DNA from: Chryseobacterium bernardetii
GTDB lineage: Bacteria; Bacteroidota; Bacteroidia; Flavobacteriales; Weeksellaceae
Direction: 5' to 3'
Assembly: GCF_003815975.1 (NCBI RefSeq)
Contig: NZ_CP033932.1
Location: 1,178,001 to 1,242,000, forward strand
DNA length: 64,000 nucleotides
Part shown: positions 45,063 to 53,876 of the stretch, in pieces
Position numbering within the stretch: the stretch's first letter is position 1
Layout: every line of letters starts with the position of its first letter
Notes under the pieces: generated by a model
The model's input: the letters and a program-made list of their open reading frames with translations, nothing else
Databases searched by the model: none
Told to the model about the DNA's origin: nothing
Made by a program: the position numbers and the translations under genes

Positions 45063-46466
45063 TTAAGCAAAAAATAAGTAAGCCAACGCAATAGAAGTAA
45101 TAATACCTACCAGATCCGCCAAAAGCATAGCAATTACCGTATATCTTGTATTCTTAATGGCTACAGCACCAAAATACACTGCAATCACGTAAAATGTAGT
45201 ATCTGAGCTTCCCTGAAGAACTGCTGCTAATTTCCCCTGGAAACTGTCTGCTCCGAAAGTCGCCATGGTATCTACCATCATTCCCCTTGCTCCTGATCCA
45301 GATAAAGGTTTGATGAGTGCTGTAGGAAGTCCGTCCACAAACCTTGGATCCAGGCTGGCAGCATTGGCAACCCATTTCATTCCGTCAATGATAACATCAA
45401 AAACTCCGGAAGTTCTTAGAAGGGAAATAGCGATCAGCATTCCAACCAGGTAAGGAATAATCTTTACGCAGGTAGTAAATCCTTCTTTAGCGCCTTCAAT
45501 AAAGGCATCAAAAACGTTTATCTTTTTATAAACAGCTCCAAGTACAATAGCCAGGAAAATAAAGAGAATAAGCCCGTTACTCAATATTTTACTGAAATCA
45601 TCAAGTTCGTCTTTGCTAAGTTGTACAAGATAGACAACCAGTAAACCGATTACTGCTGAAATTCCTCCAACATATGCAATAACTACCGGGCGAAGGAGAT
45701 TGATCTTCTGGTACAAAGAAACAATAATCATAGCAGCCAGGGTTGCAGCAAAAGTAGCAATCATACAGGGCAGAAAGATATCAGTAGGAGTCTTGGATCC
45801 CATTGAAGCCCGGATCGCAATAATAGATACGGGAATAAGCGTCATTCCACCTGCGTGAAGACACAGAAACATAATCTGTGAATTACTGGCAGTATCTTTA
45901 TTAGGATTTAAAGTCTGGAGACTTTCCATTGCTTTTAATCCGAAGGGAGTGGCGGCATTATCCAATCCAAGGAGGTTGGCACTGAAATTCATCAGCATAT
46001 GCCCAAATGCCGGGTGATTTTTAGGAATGTCAGGAAATAATTTAGAAAAGAATGGTTGAATAAACCTACTTAAAAGGTTAATTCCGCCTGCTTTTTCAGC
46101 AATACTCATGAATCCCATGAAAAGGGTCATAATTCCAATTAATCCCAGGCATATTTTTACGGCGGTTTCTGAAGTTCCAATAGCCCCATCAGCTTCCTGA
46201 ACACGGTAAACTTTTACATTTTGCTTTAAAGAATCTGTTTTATAGTGAATTCTGCTGTCAGCAAAATCATTTTTTTTCATCAGGCTATCCCTCACGATTG
46301 GGGACAGTGCATTCATAGGTTGAGTGGCGATCTTCACGGTATCACCACCTTTCCCAACCACCATATCGTTGAAAATGGTCTTGTAATGGCTTGATGAAAT
46401 GTATTTTATACTGGCAATGGTAATGGCAATGATAATAAATGCCGACCAAATTCTGCTGAGAACCAT
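45063..46466 (-). CDS. SpmA-SpmB fusion (nucleoside-recognition) membrane protein
   Basis: A 467-residue integral membrane protein with about 9-10 helices, in which the SpmA-like half (VLSRIWSAFIIIAI, NLLGLDNAATPFGLKAME) is followed by the SpmB-like half (EGFTTCVKIIPYLVGMLIAI, GGMTLIPVSIIAIRA between them). In Bacillus the two are separate proteins needed for spore maturation. In Bacteroidota, which do not sporulate, the fused form occurs and its substrate is unknown (nucleoside transport is suspected). The Gate motif is complete. Confidence 0.85.
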   Translation of the reverse strand: MVLSRIWSAFIIIAITIASIKYISSSHYKTIFNDMVVGKGGDTVKIATQPMNALSPIVRDSLMKKNDFADSRIHYKTDSLKQNVKVYRVQEADGAIGTSETAVKICLGLIGIMTLFMGFMSIAEKAGGINLLSRFIQPFFSKLFPDIPKNHPAFGHMLMNFSANLLGLDNAATPFGLKAMESLQTLNPNKDTASNSQIMFLCLHAGGMTLIPVSIIAIRASMGSKTPTDIFLPCMIATFAATLAAMIIVSLYQKINLLRPVVIAYVGGISAVIGLLVVYLVQLSKDELDDFSKILSNGLILFIFLAIVLGAVYKKINVFDAFIEGAKEGFTTCVKIIPYLVGMLIAISLLRTSGVFDVIIDGMKWVANAASLDPRFVDGLPTALIKPLSGSGARGMMVDTMATFGADSFQGKLAAVLQGSSDTTFYVIAVYFGAVAIKNTRYTVIAMLLADLVGIITSIALAYLFFA

Positions 46467-46796
46467 TCGATTGATTTAATTGTTTAAACTTATCAAAAAT
46501 ACTTTAAACTGCAAAGGTCACAAAAGAATTAAACAACTAAATTTCTGTCGTGTTACTGATAAGAGTATTTAAGTTTTTGAAAACCTTTGATTTTATCTTT
46601 TTTATGTTGGTTTATTTTAACGCTATGTTCACAAAGATTTTATAGAGAGATGTAGATTTTTCCGTTCGTAGCCACGTTAGCACTCAGCAGGGTGTATTGG
46701 TGGAGCCTTTTGCTGAATGAAATGGCTTTGCAAACGGAAAAATATGTGTAAAGCGTTTAAATTCTTTGCGTATTCCTAACGTTTGAATGAAAAGAA
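46467..46796. other. 330-bp non-coding gap with hairpin element
   Basis: No gene is supported. The gap holds the SpmAB upstream region, repeat-like fragments (TTCACAAAGATTTTATAG at 46628-46645; TTCTTTGCGTATTCCTAACG at 46763-46782) and a long imperfect hairpin at 46657-46742. Confidence 0.45.
46657..46742. repeat. 86-nt multi-stem inverted repeat
   Basis: The outer arms are perfect 10-bp inverted repeats (TTTTTCCGTT / AACGGAAAAA). Inner arms AGCCA / TGGCT and TCAGCA / TGCTGA can extend the stem. The shape resembles a small MITE-like or REP-like element with no coding capacity. Confidence 0.5.
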
Positions 46797-47306
46797 TTAT
46801 TCTTCAAGATAAACAAGGTGCCCCTCAAAATCATCATCCAGGCTTTTCAGCACTTTTGCATCGTCCATTTTTTTAATCAATCCATCTACAAAAAAGCTTT
46901 TTTCAAAGAATTGGCGGTGAATTCCGGGTAAAAGCTCCATAAAATAATCCATTCCGAACTTATTGTTGTGAAGATCCATCTTGGTTTCCAGGGGTTGGTT
47001 GGGAAACAGCTCTTCATGCAGATCTGTCATTCTTTTACAGAAATCCAGTGCTTTTTTAGGAGAGGAAATTTTGCAGCAGTACATCATGATAAAGCAGCAC
47101 CATAAAGCATGCCTGAAAGCGTTTCCTATACCATTGTTAGATGCTGTTTCGGGGAATTTTGCCTGTGCGATGGCGAATGCTTTAACAGTAGCGTGAAAGC
47201 TGAGTATGGCAAAAAGAGGATGGGGGAGAACAAGTGATAGAAGACGCATGATCTTCTTAAAACTCATACTCCGGATGGTATTGAAAAATATTTTAAAAGT
47301 CCTCAT
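46797..47306 (-). CDS. DUF6973-type protein
   Basis: A 169-residue protein of the DUF6973 type. The signature NNGIGNAFRHALWCCFIMMY near residue 60 and MDLHNNKFGMDYF near 115 fit this family, which has conserved His and Asp and may be hydrolytic. An N-terminal hydrophobic stretch (LSLVLPHPLFAILSFHA) may be membrane-embedded. It lies 54 bases after accD, so it may belong to the same transcript. Function unknown. Confidence 0.72.
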   Translation of the reverse strand: MRTFKIFFNTIRSMSFKKIMRLLSLVLPHPLFAILSFHATVKAFAIAQAKFPETASNNGIGNAFRHALWCCFIMMYCCKISSPKKALDFCKRMTDLHEELFPNQPLETKMDLHNNKFGMDYFMELLPGIHRQFFEKSFFVDGLIKKMDDAKVLKSLDDDFEGHLVYLEE

Positions 47307-47360
47307 AAATGAAAATCTCTCCCTAATTAGAGAGAGATTGTATTGTTTTTGTTACAGAAA

Positions 47361-48215
47361 TTATGCTTTTGCAGCTAATAAGTTAACTGTTTTAGCAACC
47401 GTATCCTGAATTTCAGTTCTTTTTACAATAAAGTCAACAAATCCTTTTTCCTGTAAGAATTCGGAGGTCTGGAACCCTTCCGGTAAGTCTCTACCGATAG
47501 TTTCACGGATTACTCTTGGTCCTGCAAAACCGATTAATGCCCCAGGTTCAGCCATAATGATATCAGCAGTCATCGCGAAAGATGCTGTAATTCCACCAAA
47601 AGTTGGGTCACAAAGGTAAGCGATGTATAAAAGACCTGCTTCTGAAAGCTGAGCTAATTTAGCCTGTACTTTAGCCAACTGCATCAAAGAATAAGTAGCT
47701 TCCTGCATTCTCGCACCTCCGGACTGACAGATAATCATATACGGAAGTTTATGCTTGATACAGTAATCTACAGCTCTTCTGATTTTTTCCCCCATTACAG
47801 AGCCTAAAGATCCTCCAATAAAAGCGAAATCCATACAAGAAACTACCATTTCAGTTCCTTTTACTGTTCCTACAGCGTTTCTGATGGAATCTGTAAGTTT
47901 AGTTTTAGCTTTTACTTCTTTTAAACGGTCCTTGTAAGGTTTCGTATCCTTAAAGTTTAAGATATCAATACTTTCAACATTGGCATCCAGTTCGGTAAAT
48001 TTACCACCGTCAAAAAGGATGTCAAAAAATTCCGCACTTCCTATTCTCACATGAAATCCATCTTCAGGAGAAACGTAGTTATTTCTCTTTAATTCATCAT
48101 GTTCCACAACTTTTCCTGATGGAGTCTGATGCCATAGACCTTTGGGAACGTCCTTTTTCTCATCAGTAGAGGTGGTAATGTTTTTTGCTTTTCTTTTAAA
48201 CCAGTCGAATGCCAT
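47361..48215 (-). CDS. accD: Acetyl-CoA carboxylase beta subunit AccD, no zinc ribbon
   Basis: Beta subunit of the carboxyltransferase that makes malonyl-CoA for fatty acid synthesis. The 284-residue product has the AccD core: [59 protein letters not shown]. coli AccD starts with a zinc ribbon of four Cys (CDSC and CPKC). At the aligned positions this protein reads [10 protein letters not shown] and [10 protein letters not shown]: all four Cys are missing. It has no alpha partner next to it. Confidence 0.93.
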   Translation of the reverse strand: MAFDWFKRKAKNITTSTDEKKDVPKGLWHQTPSGKVVEHDELKRNNYVSPEDGFHVRIGSAEFFDILFDGGKFTELDANVESIDILNFKDTKPYKDRLKEVKAKTKLTDSIRNAVGTVKGTEMVVSCMDFAFIGGSLGSVMGEKIRRAVDYCIKHKLPYMIICQSGGARMQEATYSLMQLAKVQAKLAQLSEAGLLYIAYLCDPTFGGITASFAMTADIIMAEPGALIGFAGPRVIRETIGRDLPEGFQTSEFLQEKGFVDFIVKRTEIQDTVAKTVNLLAAKA

Positions 48216-48245
48216 TTTTAATTGTATTAATGTATAAATGTAAAA

Positions 48246-48294
48246 TGTATCAATGTAAATGTACTCTTTTAGGAATACTTTTTACATTGATACA
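48246..48294. repeat. 14-bp inverted repeat between accD and fbaA
   Basis: TGTATCAATGTAAA (48246-48259) is repeated inverted as TTTACATTGATACA (48281-48294) with a 21-nt loop. AATGTA units recur in the flanks. It could act as an RNA hairpin between the two minus-strand genes; no good T run on that strand. Confidence 0.6.
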
Positions 48295-48306
48295 AATGTA
48301 CAGTTC

Positions 48307-49377
48307 TTATTTTAAAGTATTTACGTTATTTAAATCTTCAAATGCTTTTACTAATCTTGTAGAGAAAGTTTCTTCACCTTTTCTTACCCATACTCTTGGG
48401 TCATAGAATTTCTTGTTAGGTTTTTCTTCTCCTTCAGGGTTTCCGATTTGAGATCTTAAATAATCAACATTGTTAACCATATAATCTCTAATGCCTTCTG
48501 TGTATGCAAACTGAAGGTCAGTATCAATATTCATTTTGATTACTCCGTAGTCAATTGCCTCTCTGATTTCTTCCAGAGTAGATCCTGAACCTCCGTGGAA
48601 TACAAAGTTAATTGGTTTAGCTGCAGTTCCGAATTTCTCCTGAACATATTTCTGAGAGTTGTCAAGGATTTTTGGAGTAAGAACTACGTTTCCTGGCTTG
48701 TAAACTCCGTGTACGTTACCAAACGCTGCCGCAATTGTAAAGTTATCAGAAATAGCTTTTAATTTTTCATAAGTATAAGCTACATCTTCAGGCTGAGTAT
48801 ATAATTTAGAGTTATCAACGTCTGAGTTGTCAACACCGTCTTCCTCACCACCAGTTACTCCGATCTCTACTTCAAGAGTCATCTGAAGTTTAGCCATTCT
48901 TTCGAAGTATTTAGCTGAAATCTCAAGGTTTTCTTCTAAAGATTCTTCAGAAAGGTCTAACATATGAGAAGAATAAAGAGATTTCCCTGTCTGCTTGAAG
49001 AAATCTTCATTAGCATCCATTAATCCATCGATCCAAGGCAATAATTTCTTTGCACAGTGGTCTGTGTGAAGAATTACTGTTGCTCCGTAAGCTTCTGCAA
49101 GAGTGTGAATGTGCTTTGCTCCAGCGATAGCTCCTAAGATTGCAGACTTTTGTCCGTCATTGCTTAATCCTTTCCCTGCATTGAAAGCAGCTCCACCATT
49201 TGAAAACTGAATAATTACAGGAGAGTTTAATTTCGCTGCAGTTTCCATCGTAGCGTTTACGTTGCTTGATCCAATTACGTTTACTGCAGGCAATGCAAAT
49301 TTGTTTTCTTTAGCATACTGAAAGATATCAGTAACTAACTGACCTGTGGCAACTCCTGCCGGAAAAATTCTGCTCAT
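48307..49377 (-). CDS. fbaA: Class II fructose-bisphosphate aldolase
   Basis: Zinc-dependent aldolase of glycolysis and gluconeogenesis. The 356-residue product has zinc and substrate motifs: HTDHCAKKLLPWIDGLMDAN, EVEIGVTGGEEDGVD, GNVHGVYKPGNVVL and HGGSGSTLEEI. Length fits the FbaA (class IIA) type. It lies 92 bases upstream of accD on the same strand. No other glycolytic gene is nearby. Confidence 0.95.
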   Translation of the reverse strand: MSRIFPAGVATGQLVTDIFQYAKENKFALPAVNVIGSSNVNATMETAAKLNSPVIIQFSNGGAAFNAGKGLSNDGQKSAILGAIAGAKHIHTLAEAYGATVILHTDHCAKKLLPWIDGLMDANEDFFKQTGKSLYSSHMLDLSEESLEENLEISAKYFERMAKLQMTLEVEIGVTGGEEDGVDNSDVDNSKLYTQPEDVAYTYEKLKAISDNFTIAAAFGNVHGVYKPGNVVLTPKILDNSQKYVQEKFGTAAKPINFVFHGGSGSTLEEIREAIDYGVIKMNIDTDLQFAYTEGIRDYMVNNVDYLRSQIGNPEGEEKPNKKFYDPRVWVRKGEETFSTRLVKAFEDLNNVNTLK

Positions 49378-49446
49378 GTTTTACTTTTTATTATAAAATT
49401 ATTAGGTGTTTAATTTCGTGTAAAGGTAATCATTTTTAAGAAATCA

Positions 49447-50313
49447 TTAATTTCTTTTATCTCGTCCCCAAAGTAGCTTCTGACGGATGGTTTCGTAGAA
49501 ACTCAGATTGTTGGGCTGTACCAGAAGAAGCTGAAAACCTGCTTTTCTGATGATAATTTCCTTATCGGTCTCAATATGGATCAGCCTGGAGTCTAAAGAC
49601 AATGAGTATTGTGGTACTCTGCTTTCCACCCTGAGCTTAATCTCCACTTTGTCATTTACCACTAAAGGTCTTACATTCAGATTGTGAGGAGCGATAGGGG
49701 TGATAACAAAGTTTTCGTTATTGGGAGAAATAATAGGCCCGCCACAACTTAAAGAGTAAGCGGTGGAACCGGTAGGTGTGGAGATAATAACTCCATCACC
49801 CCAGAATATATTCAAAAACTCGTTGTTAATATAAGAGTCTATCGTAATCATAGAGGTTGTCTCCTTTCTTGAAATGGTTACATCATTCAAGGCATAAGGG
49901 AAAAATCCTTCCAGATTAGGAGAGACTACTTCAATGACCGAACGGCGGCTTGTTTTTACGTCTCCTTTTAAGATAGAATCAAGTTCCTTAAAGGCTTCTT
50001 CTTTGGTAAAGAAGGCCAGAAACCCAAGTCTTCCGGTGTTTACACCAACTACAGGAATCTCAAGATCCTCAATAAATGTAAGTGAATTTACAATGGTTCC
50101 GTCTCCGCCGAAAGTGAAGAAAAGATCCACTTCTTTATCTAAAAGGTCCTGTTTATTATTGAATGTTTCGAAAATTTTCGAAAACTGAAGTGCTTCAGCC
50201 ATTTCATCATACAGAACAGATTTTACACCTCTGGTTTCAAGTTCAGAGATAAACTTGCTTAAATATAAAAAAGTATCAAGATCTTTTTTCTGAGAATATA
50301 TGGCTGCCTTCAT
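49447..50313 (-). CDS. nadK: NAD kinase
   Basis: Phosphorylates NAD to NADP. The 288-residue product has FFTFGGDGTIVNSLTFIE (GGDG motif near residue 72), VVGVNTGRLGFLAFF and YALNDVTISRKETTSM, then GDGVIISTPTGSTAYSLSCGG. All conserved marks are present. It is one base downstream of the CBS-domain gene, so it is co-transcribed with it. Confidence 0.94.
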   Translation of the reverse strand: MKAAIYSQKKDLDTFLYLSKFISELETRGVKSVLYDEMAEALQFSKIFETFNNKQDLLDKEVDLFFTFGGDGTIVNSLTFIEDLEIPVVGVNTGRLGFLAFFTKEEAFKELDSILKGDVKTSRRSVIEVVSPNLEGFFPYALNDVTISRKETTSMITIDSYINNEFLNIFWGDGVIISTPTGSTAYSLSCGGPIISPNNENFVITPIAPHNLNVRPLVVNDKVEIKLRVESRVPQYSLSLDSRLIHIETDKEIIIRKAGFQLLLVQPNNLSFYETIRQKLLWGRDKRN

Positions 50314-50314
50314 G

Positions 50315-50968
50315 TTATATTTCTATAAATTTTTGGAAAAAACCGAACCGGTCTTTAAAAAGATCGGATTTCTCATCAGAATAGTATTTCTCAACAATTC
50401 TGTAATCATACCGGTCAAAAGTTGAATCTATCGAGGCTAAATTTTCATTACTGATCTTGATGGTAATATGAATTACCTCATCAGACATAAAGCTAATGAA
50501 TCCACCATAAAATTTCGAGTTATTGCTTTCTACAATATTGGCGATTTCCGTCATGGAGTACTTTCTGGCAGGAGTTTCTACGGTAAGGATAGCTCCTGTT
50601 TCTGAAAACAGCGGATAACGGGAAAGGTCCTGAAAAATATCATCACAGGTAATATATCCCAGATACTTTTCATTCTTGTTAATCACCGGAATCACATTAG
50701 TATTGAATGTATAGAACAGGCGGATACTATCCATAATATTATTGTCATCCAGAATGGCAAATCTTTCAATCTGATGCTCAAGTTCCTTCAGTGTGCCACC
50801 ATCCTCTTCATATAAAAAGTCCTTGGCAAGGGCTCCGTAAAAATGGTGGGATTTTTTGATGAAAATATGAGAATATCCGAAGTCTTCCAATGTATTTCTG
50901 GCCGACTCTATAGAGTCCGACAGGCTAAAACATGGGAAATCTTTTGAGATATAGTCCTTGATAAACAT
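50315..50968 (-). CDS. CBS-domain protein
   Basis: A 217-residue soluble protein with a pair of CBS domains (about residues 1-60 and 75-130; IPCxSL-like DSIESARNTLEDFGYSH, then ILDDNNIMDSIRLFYTFNTNVIPVI). CBS pairs bind adenine nucleotides and act as energy sensors. The C-terminal 90 residues (TETGAILTVETPARKYSM) resemble an ACT-like domain. It ends one base before the NAD kinase start, which suggests nucleotide-linked regulation of NADP synthesis (inference). Confidence 0.85.
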   Translation of the reverse strand: MFIKDYISKDFPCFSLSDSIESARNTLEDFGYSHIFIKKSHHFYGALAKDFLYEEDGGTLKELEHQIERFAILDDNNIMDSIRLFYTFNTNVIPVINKNEKYLGYITCDDIFQDLSRYPLFSETGAILTVETPARKYSMTEIANIVESNNSKFYGGFISFMSDEVIHITIKISNENLASIDSTFDRYDYRIVEKYYSDEKSDLFKDRFGFFQKFIEI

Positions 50969-51052
50969 TGTGCTAATTTATAAAAAATTAAACGAAACTG
51001 TTTCTGAAAACACTACTTTTTTTAAGTTAGAACAAAAAAAGTGCCGTCAAAA

Positions 51053-51083
51053 TTTGTTTGTAAAGAAAAAAAAAGTACCTTTG
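51053..51083 (+). promoter_or_regulatory. Strong canonical promoter without ORF
   Basis: TTTG (51053-51056), 19 bases, then TACCTTTG (51076-51083). This is a perfect match to the Bacteroidota consensus TTTG-N19-TAnnTTTG. It points right, into a stretch with no plus-strand gene until 52367. Confidence 0.7.
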
Positions 51084-51089
51084 TCGCCT

Positions 51090-51157
51090 TTCATTTTTAC
51101 TTTTTATTAGATTTATTTCAAACTGCACTGTCTGCTATGACATATGCAGTTTTTTTA
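51090..51157 (+). ncRNA. Candidate small RNA
   Basis: Between the promoter above and a terminator at 51120-51157 (stem AAACTGCA / TGCAGTTT, 17-nt loop, then T run) lies a transcript of about 65-70 nt with no gene. The flanking genes are both on the minus strand. No known RNA family is recognised, and the only possible ORF is a few codons long. Confidence 0.4.
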
Positions 51158-51685
51158 TTTTAGGGCCTTTGCGAACTCCCACATCACAATTCCGCCGCAT
51201 ACACTAACGTTAAGAGAATGCTTGGTTCCAAGCTGTGGGATTTCTAAAAATACATCCACATTAGGTAATACTTCATCACTGATTCCTTCCACTTCATTTC
51301 CTAAAATCAAAGCATATTTTTTTGACTTATCTATTGTGAAATCTGTGATCATCTGGCTGCCGGTAGTCTGTTCAATTCCTATAATTTCATATCCTTTGCT
51401 TTTCAGATCAGAAATAGCATTGTTGGTATCTTCCTCGTGAGACCAGTCTACACTTTCCGTAGCTCCTAATGCTGCTTTATGGATTTCGCGGTGAGGAGGC
51501 TGCGGGGTAATTCCGCAGAGGATTATTTTTTCAATTAAAAAGGCATCTGCCGTTCTGAAAGCTGCACCTACGTTGTGCATACTTCTGATATTATCTAAAA
51601 TGATGACCAACGGAATTTTTTCAACTTTCTTAAATGTTTCTACATCTATTCTGTTAAGTTCCTCCAGTTTTAGTTTCTGTACCAA
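51155..51685 (-). CDS. SpoU/TrmH-family RNA methyltransferase
   Basis: A 176-residue SPOUT methyltransferase for 2'-O-methylation of RNA. The three motifs are present: DNIRSMHNVGAAFRTADAF (motif 1), ALILGNEVEGISDEVL (motif 2), and LGTKHSLNVSVCGGIVMW (motif 3, knot). The target (tRNA or rRNA) cannot be told. It shares the minus strand with the YwqK-type gene, 5 bases apart, so they are co-transcribed. Confidence 0.9.
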   Translation of the reverse strand: MVQKLKLEELNRIDVETFKKVEKIPLVIILDNIRSMHNVGAAFRTADAFLIEKIILCGITPQPPHREIHKAALGATESVDWSHEEDTNNAISDLKSKGYEIIGIEQTTGSQMITDFTIDKSKKYALILGNEVEGISDEVLPNVDVFLEIPQLGTKHSLNVSVCGGIVMWEFAKALK

Positions 51686-51690
51686 TTGTA

Positions 51691-52311
51691 TTATTTTGTT
51701 GAGATTAATTTTCCGTCTTTATAGACCTCTGTTTTTTCAATGCTTCCGTCTTCGCGGTAATGGATTCTGTTGCCATTCCATTTGTCATTAACAAATTCTG
51801 TTTCACGCTGTAATTTGCCTGACGGATAAAATACTTTCCATTTTCCTGTGGCAAGACCATTATCATATTGCCCTATCTGTTTTACAGATTTTCCGTCTTC
51901 ATGGTAAAGTTTGGTCTCTCCGTTCAGTTTTGCGAATTTATAATTGGAAACTTCTTCTATAACTCCTTTGGGAGAATAAAAAGTGGCTGTAAAACTGTTG
52001 TCATAAACATTTTTATCTCCATTTCTATAAATTTCTTTAGCCGTAAGAACTCCATTTTTATCATAGTAAACCCATTCTTTTACCTTGAAATCTTTCCTGA
52101 ACTCTCCCTTTGCATTGAGTTTTCCGTTGTCGTGATAAAAAACAGCATCACCTTCTTTTTTTCCTTTCTTCCATTCAATGGTATTTTTTACCTGTCCATT
52201 CTCATAGAATTCTTTGCAGCTTCCTTCCTGCAATCCATCCTTATATCCACAAGGCTTCTGAGCAGTCCCCATGAATGAAAAAGAAAAAAACAATAGAAAA
52301 ATGTATTTCAT
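51691..52311 (-). CDS. MORN-repeat (YwqK-type) exported protein
   Basis: A 206-residue protein with signal peptide (MKYIFLLFFSFSFMGTAQ) and eight or so MORN-like repeats, such as DGLQEGSCKEFYENGQVKN, WKKGKKEGDAVFYHDNGKLN and YDNGLATGKWKVFYPSGKLQ. Databases often name this group YwqK antitoxin, but there is no toxin here and the protein is exported. It probably binds surfaces or proteins. It is the first gene of a pair with trmH. Confidence 0.82.
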   Translation of the reverse strand: MKYIFLLFFSFSFMGTAQKPCGYKDGLQEGSCKEFYENGQVKNTIEWKKGKKEGDAVFYHDNGKLNAKGEFRKDFKVKEWVYYDKNGVLTAKEIYRNGDKNVYDNSFTATFYSPKGVIEEVSNYKFAKLNGETKLYHEDGKSVKQIGQYDNGLATGKWKVFYPSGKLQRETEFVNDKWNGNRIHYREDGSIEKTEVYKDGKLISTK

Positions 52312-52343
52312 AGCTATTTTTATTTCAAAAATAGTAAAATACT

Positions 52344-52351
52344 TATATTTG
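52344..52351 (+). promoter_or_regulatory. Promoter -7 element for gene at 52367
   Basis: TATATTTG matches TAnnTTTG, 15 bases before the ATG. Confidence 0.5.
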
Positions 52352-52366
52352 ATTCAAAAATATACT

Positions 52367-52966
52367 ATGAAAAAATTATTCACTTTATTCATACTGATGG
52401 TTGCATTTATTAATGCACAGGCGCAGAACACATATTATCCGCAAGCCTTTTTTGATAAAAAATTAGCCCGTGATATGCTTGCTTTTGGAAATTCAACTAT
52501 TGAAGGGGTAGCTTCTACCAAACAAAAAAATAATTGGGGAATAAAACCTTTGCTTGGACAGAAGCATTATGCACCTAAAGGAACTGTTGTTATGCTTTTT
52601 CCTGTAACACCTTATTTTGAAGAATTTTATAATATGAGGAAAAAGTATGAGAACAAAAAAACTACTGTTTATATGTCTGAAGAGGCTTTTAAGTATAGAG
52701 TAGAAGCTTTAACAGATGACTATGGCAGATTCAAGTTTGAAAAACTGAAACCCGGTAAATACTATCTTGAGACCATTGTGAATTTTACGGCAACAGGAAG
52801 CTATCAGCAACAAACCGGAACAACAGATACCTATAATGGTTTTGGGAATTATCTGTATTCATCACCAATTTATTCCACCTTTTTTTATGGCTATGATGCA
52901 GCAAACAGGGAAAGTAAATTTGTAGAAATTAAACAGGACGGAGAACTAAAAGAAATCAGCCTTTAA
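52367..52966 (+). CDS. Exported protein with carboxypeptidase-like region
   Basis: A 199-residue protein with signal peptide ending NAQAQ. The region EALTDDYGRFKFEKLKPGKYYLETIV (about residues 108-145) fits a carboxypeptidase regulatory-like beta domain. The rest has no recognised motif. The start is at 52367; the upstream frame of 32 residues reaches the divergent gene and reads through the promoter. It stands alone and ends in a terminator. Confidence 0.75.
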   Translation: MKKLFTLFILMVAFINAQAQNTYYPQAFFDKKLARDMLAFGNSTIEGVASTKQKNNWGIKPLLGQKHYAPKGTVVMLFPVTPYFEEFYNMRKKYENKKTTVYMSEEAFKYRVEALTDDYGRFKFEKLKPGKYYLETIVNFTATGSYQQQTGTTDTYNGFGNYLYSSPIYSTFFYGYDAANRESKFVEIKQDGELKEISL

Positions 52967-52985
52967 AAGGTTGATTTCTTTATTT
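52952..52985. terminator. Bidirectional terminator before bestrophin
   Basis: GAAATCAGCCTT / AAGGTTGATTTC stem of 12 bp (one G-T pair), overlapping the stop of the gene at 52367, followed by a T run. Confidence 0.75.
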
Positions 52986-53876
52986 TTTACCCATAATCTG
53001 ATGAACATTTTTTTCAATATTCTGGGCTATGGTTTCCATCGGTATATCATTTTCGTCATTGTTGAAAGGGTCTTCAATCTCTTCTGCGATCAGTTCAAGG
53101 CTCATCAGTACATAATATACAAATACCGTAAGCGGGATCATAAAAAGGCCTATTGTAATTACATAAGCAATGGGAAGGGCAAATACATAAAGAATGATGA
53201 ATTTCTTAATGAACGATGAATAAGAATAAGGAATAGGTGTATTCTTAATCCGTTCGCATCCGCCACATACTTCCAGGAATCCTGAAAGCTGAGTATCCAG
53301 ATAGAGCATTTCAATCTCTGAAATTTTGCCTTCTTTTTTCAACTGATTCAGTTTATGGCTTAAAAGGATAATAATCTCACTTGGACCATGATTTTTCAAA
53401 GATTTTTCAATTTCTGAATAATCTTCATCTAAAGCCAGCCGGGTTGATTCTTTAGAAAGATGCTTGGCTAAGAAGTGAGGAAAGTATTTGAGATATCTTG
53501 AAACCTGTTCTGCATCCTGACGGTTATCTCCAAGAACAGTATTGATTTTTATGGCTAAATTTCTAGTATCATTCACCAGTTTCCCCCACAGTTTTCTTCC
53601 TTCCCACCACCTGTCATAAGCTGTATTGGTCCTGAAAACCAATAAAAGAGAGAGCACAAACCCCAAAAGAGAGTGAATCATTCCCACATTACTTATTCCT
53701 GATTTTGTAGTAAGATGAAGGTATTCCACTTCCAGATATTGAATTCCCCAGGAATATAATCCTACCAGAACCATACTTGGGAAAAGAATCTTCAGGGTGT
53801 CGCTTTTGTGTAAACTGAAAAGGATTTTAATGAAATGTTTTGTGTTGTAGACTCTCATAAATTCGCTTAATATCAC
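52980..53876 (-). CDS. Bestrophin-family anion channel
   Basis: A 298-residue membrane protein of the bestrophin/UPF0187 family (YNTKHFIKILFSLHKSD at the start, LGFVLSLLLVFRTNTAYDRWWEGRKLWGKLVND, YVLMSLELIAEEIEDPF). These are ligand-gated anion (chloride) channels, some bacterial ones being cation channels. Four main helices and the acidic C-terminal motif EEIEDPF are visible. Monocistronic. Confidence 0.9.
   Translation of the reverse strand: MILSEFMRVYNTKHFIKILFSLHKSDTLKILFPSMVLVGLYSWGIQYLEVEYLHLTTKSGISNVGMIHSLLGFVLSLLLVFRTNTAYDRWWEGRKLWGKLVNDTRNLAIKINTVLGDNRQDAEQVSRYLKYFPHFLAKHLSKESTRLALDEDYSEIEKSLKNHGPSEIIILLSHKLNQLKKEGKISEIEMLYLDTQLSGFLEVCGGCERIKNTPIPYSYSSFIKKFIILYVFALPIAYVITIGLFMIPLTVFVYYVLMSLELIAEEIEDPFNNDENDIPMETIAQNIEKNVHQIMGKK

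Noticed and set aside
45063..46466. Sporulation function from the SpmA/SpmB match
   Set aside because: Organism type does not sporulate and no other spore gene is present; the fused form is known in Bacteroidota.
51691..52311. YwqK antitoxin of a toxin-antitoxin pair
   Set aside because: The protein has a signal peptide and no toxin gene is adjacent; the name is only a family label.
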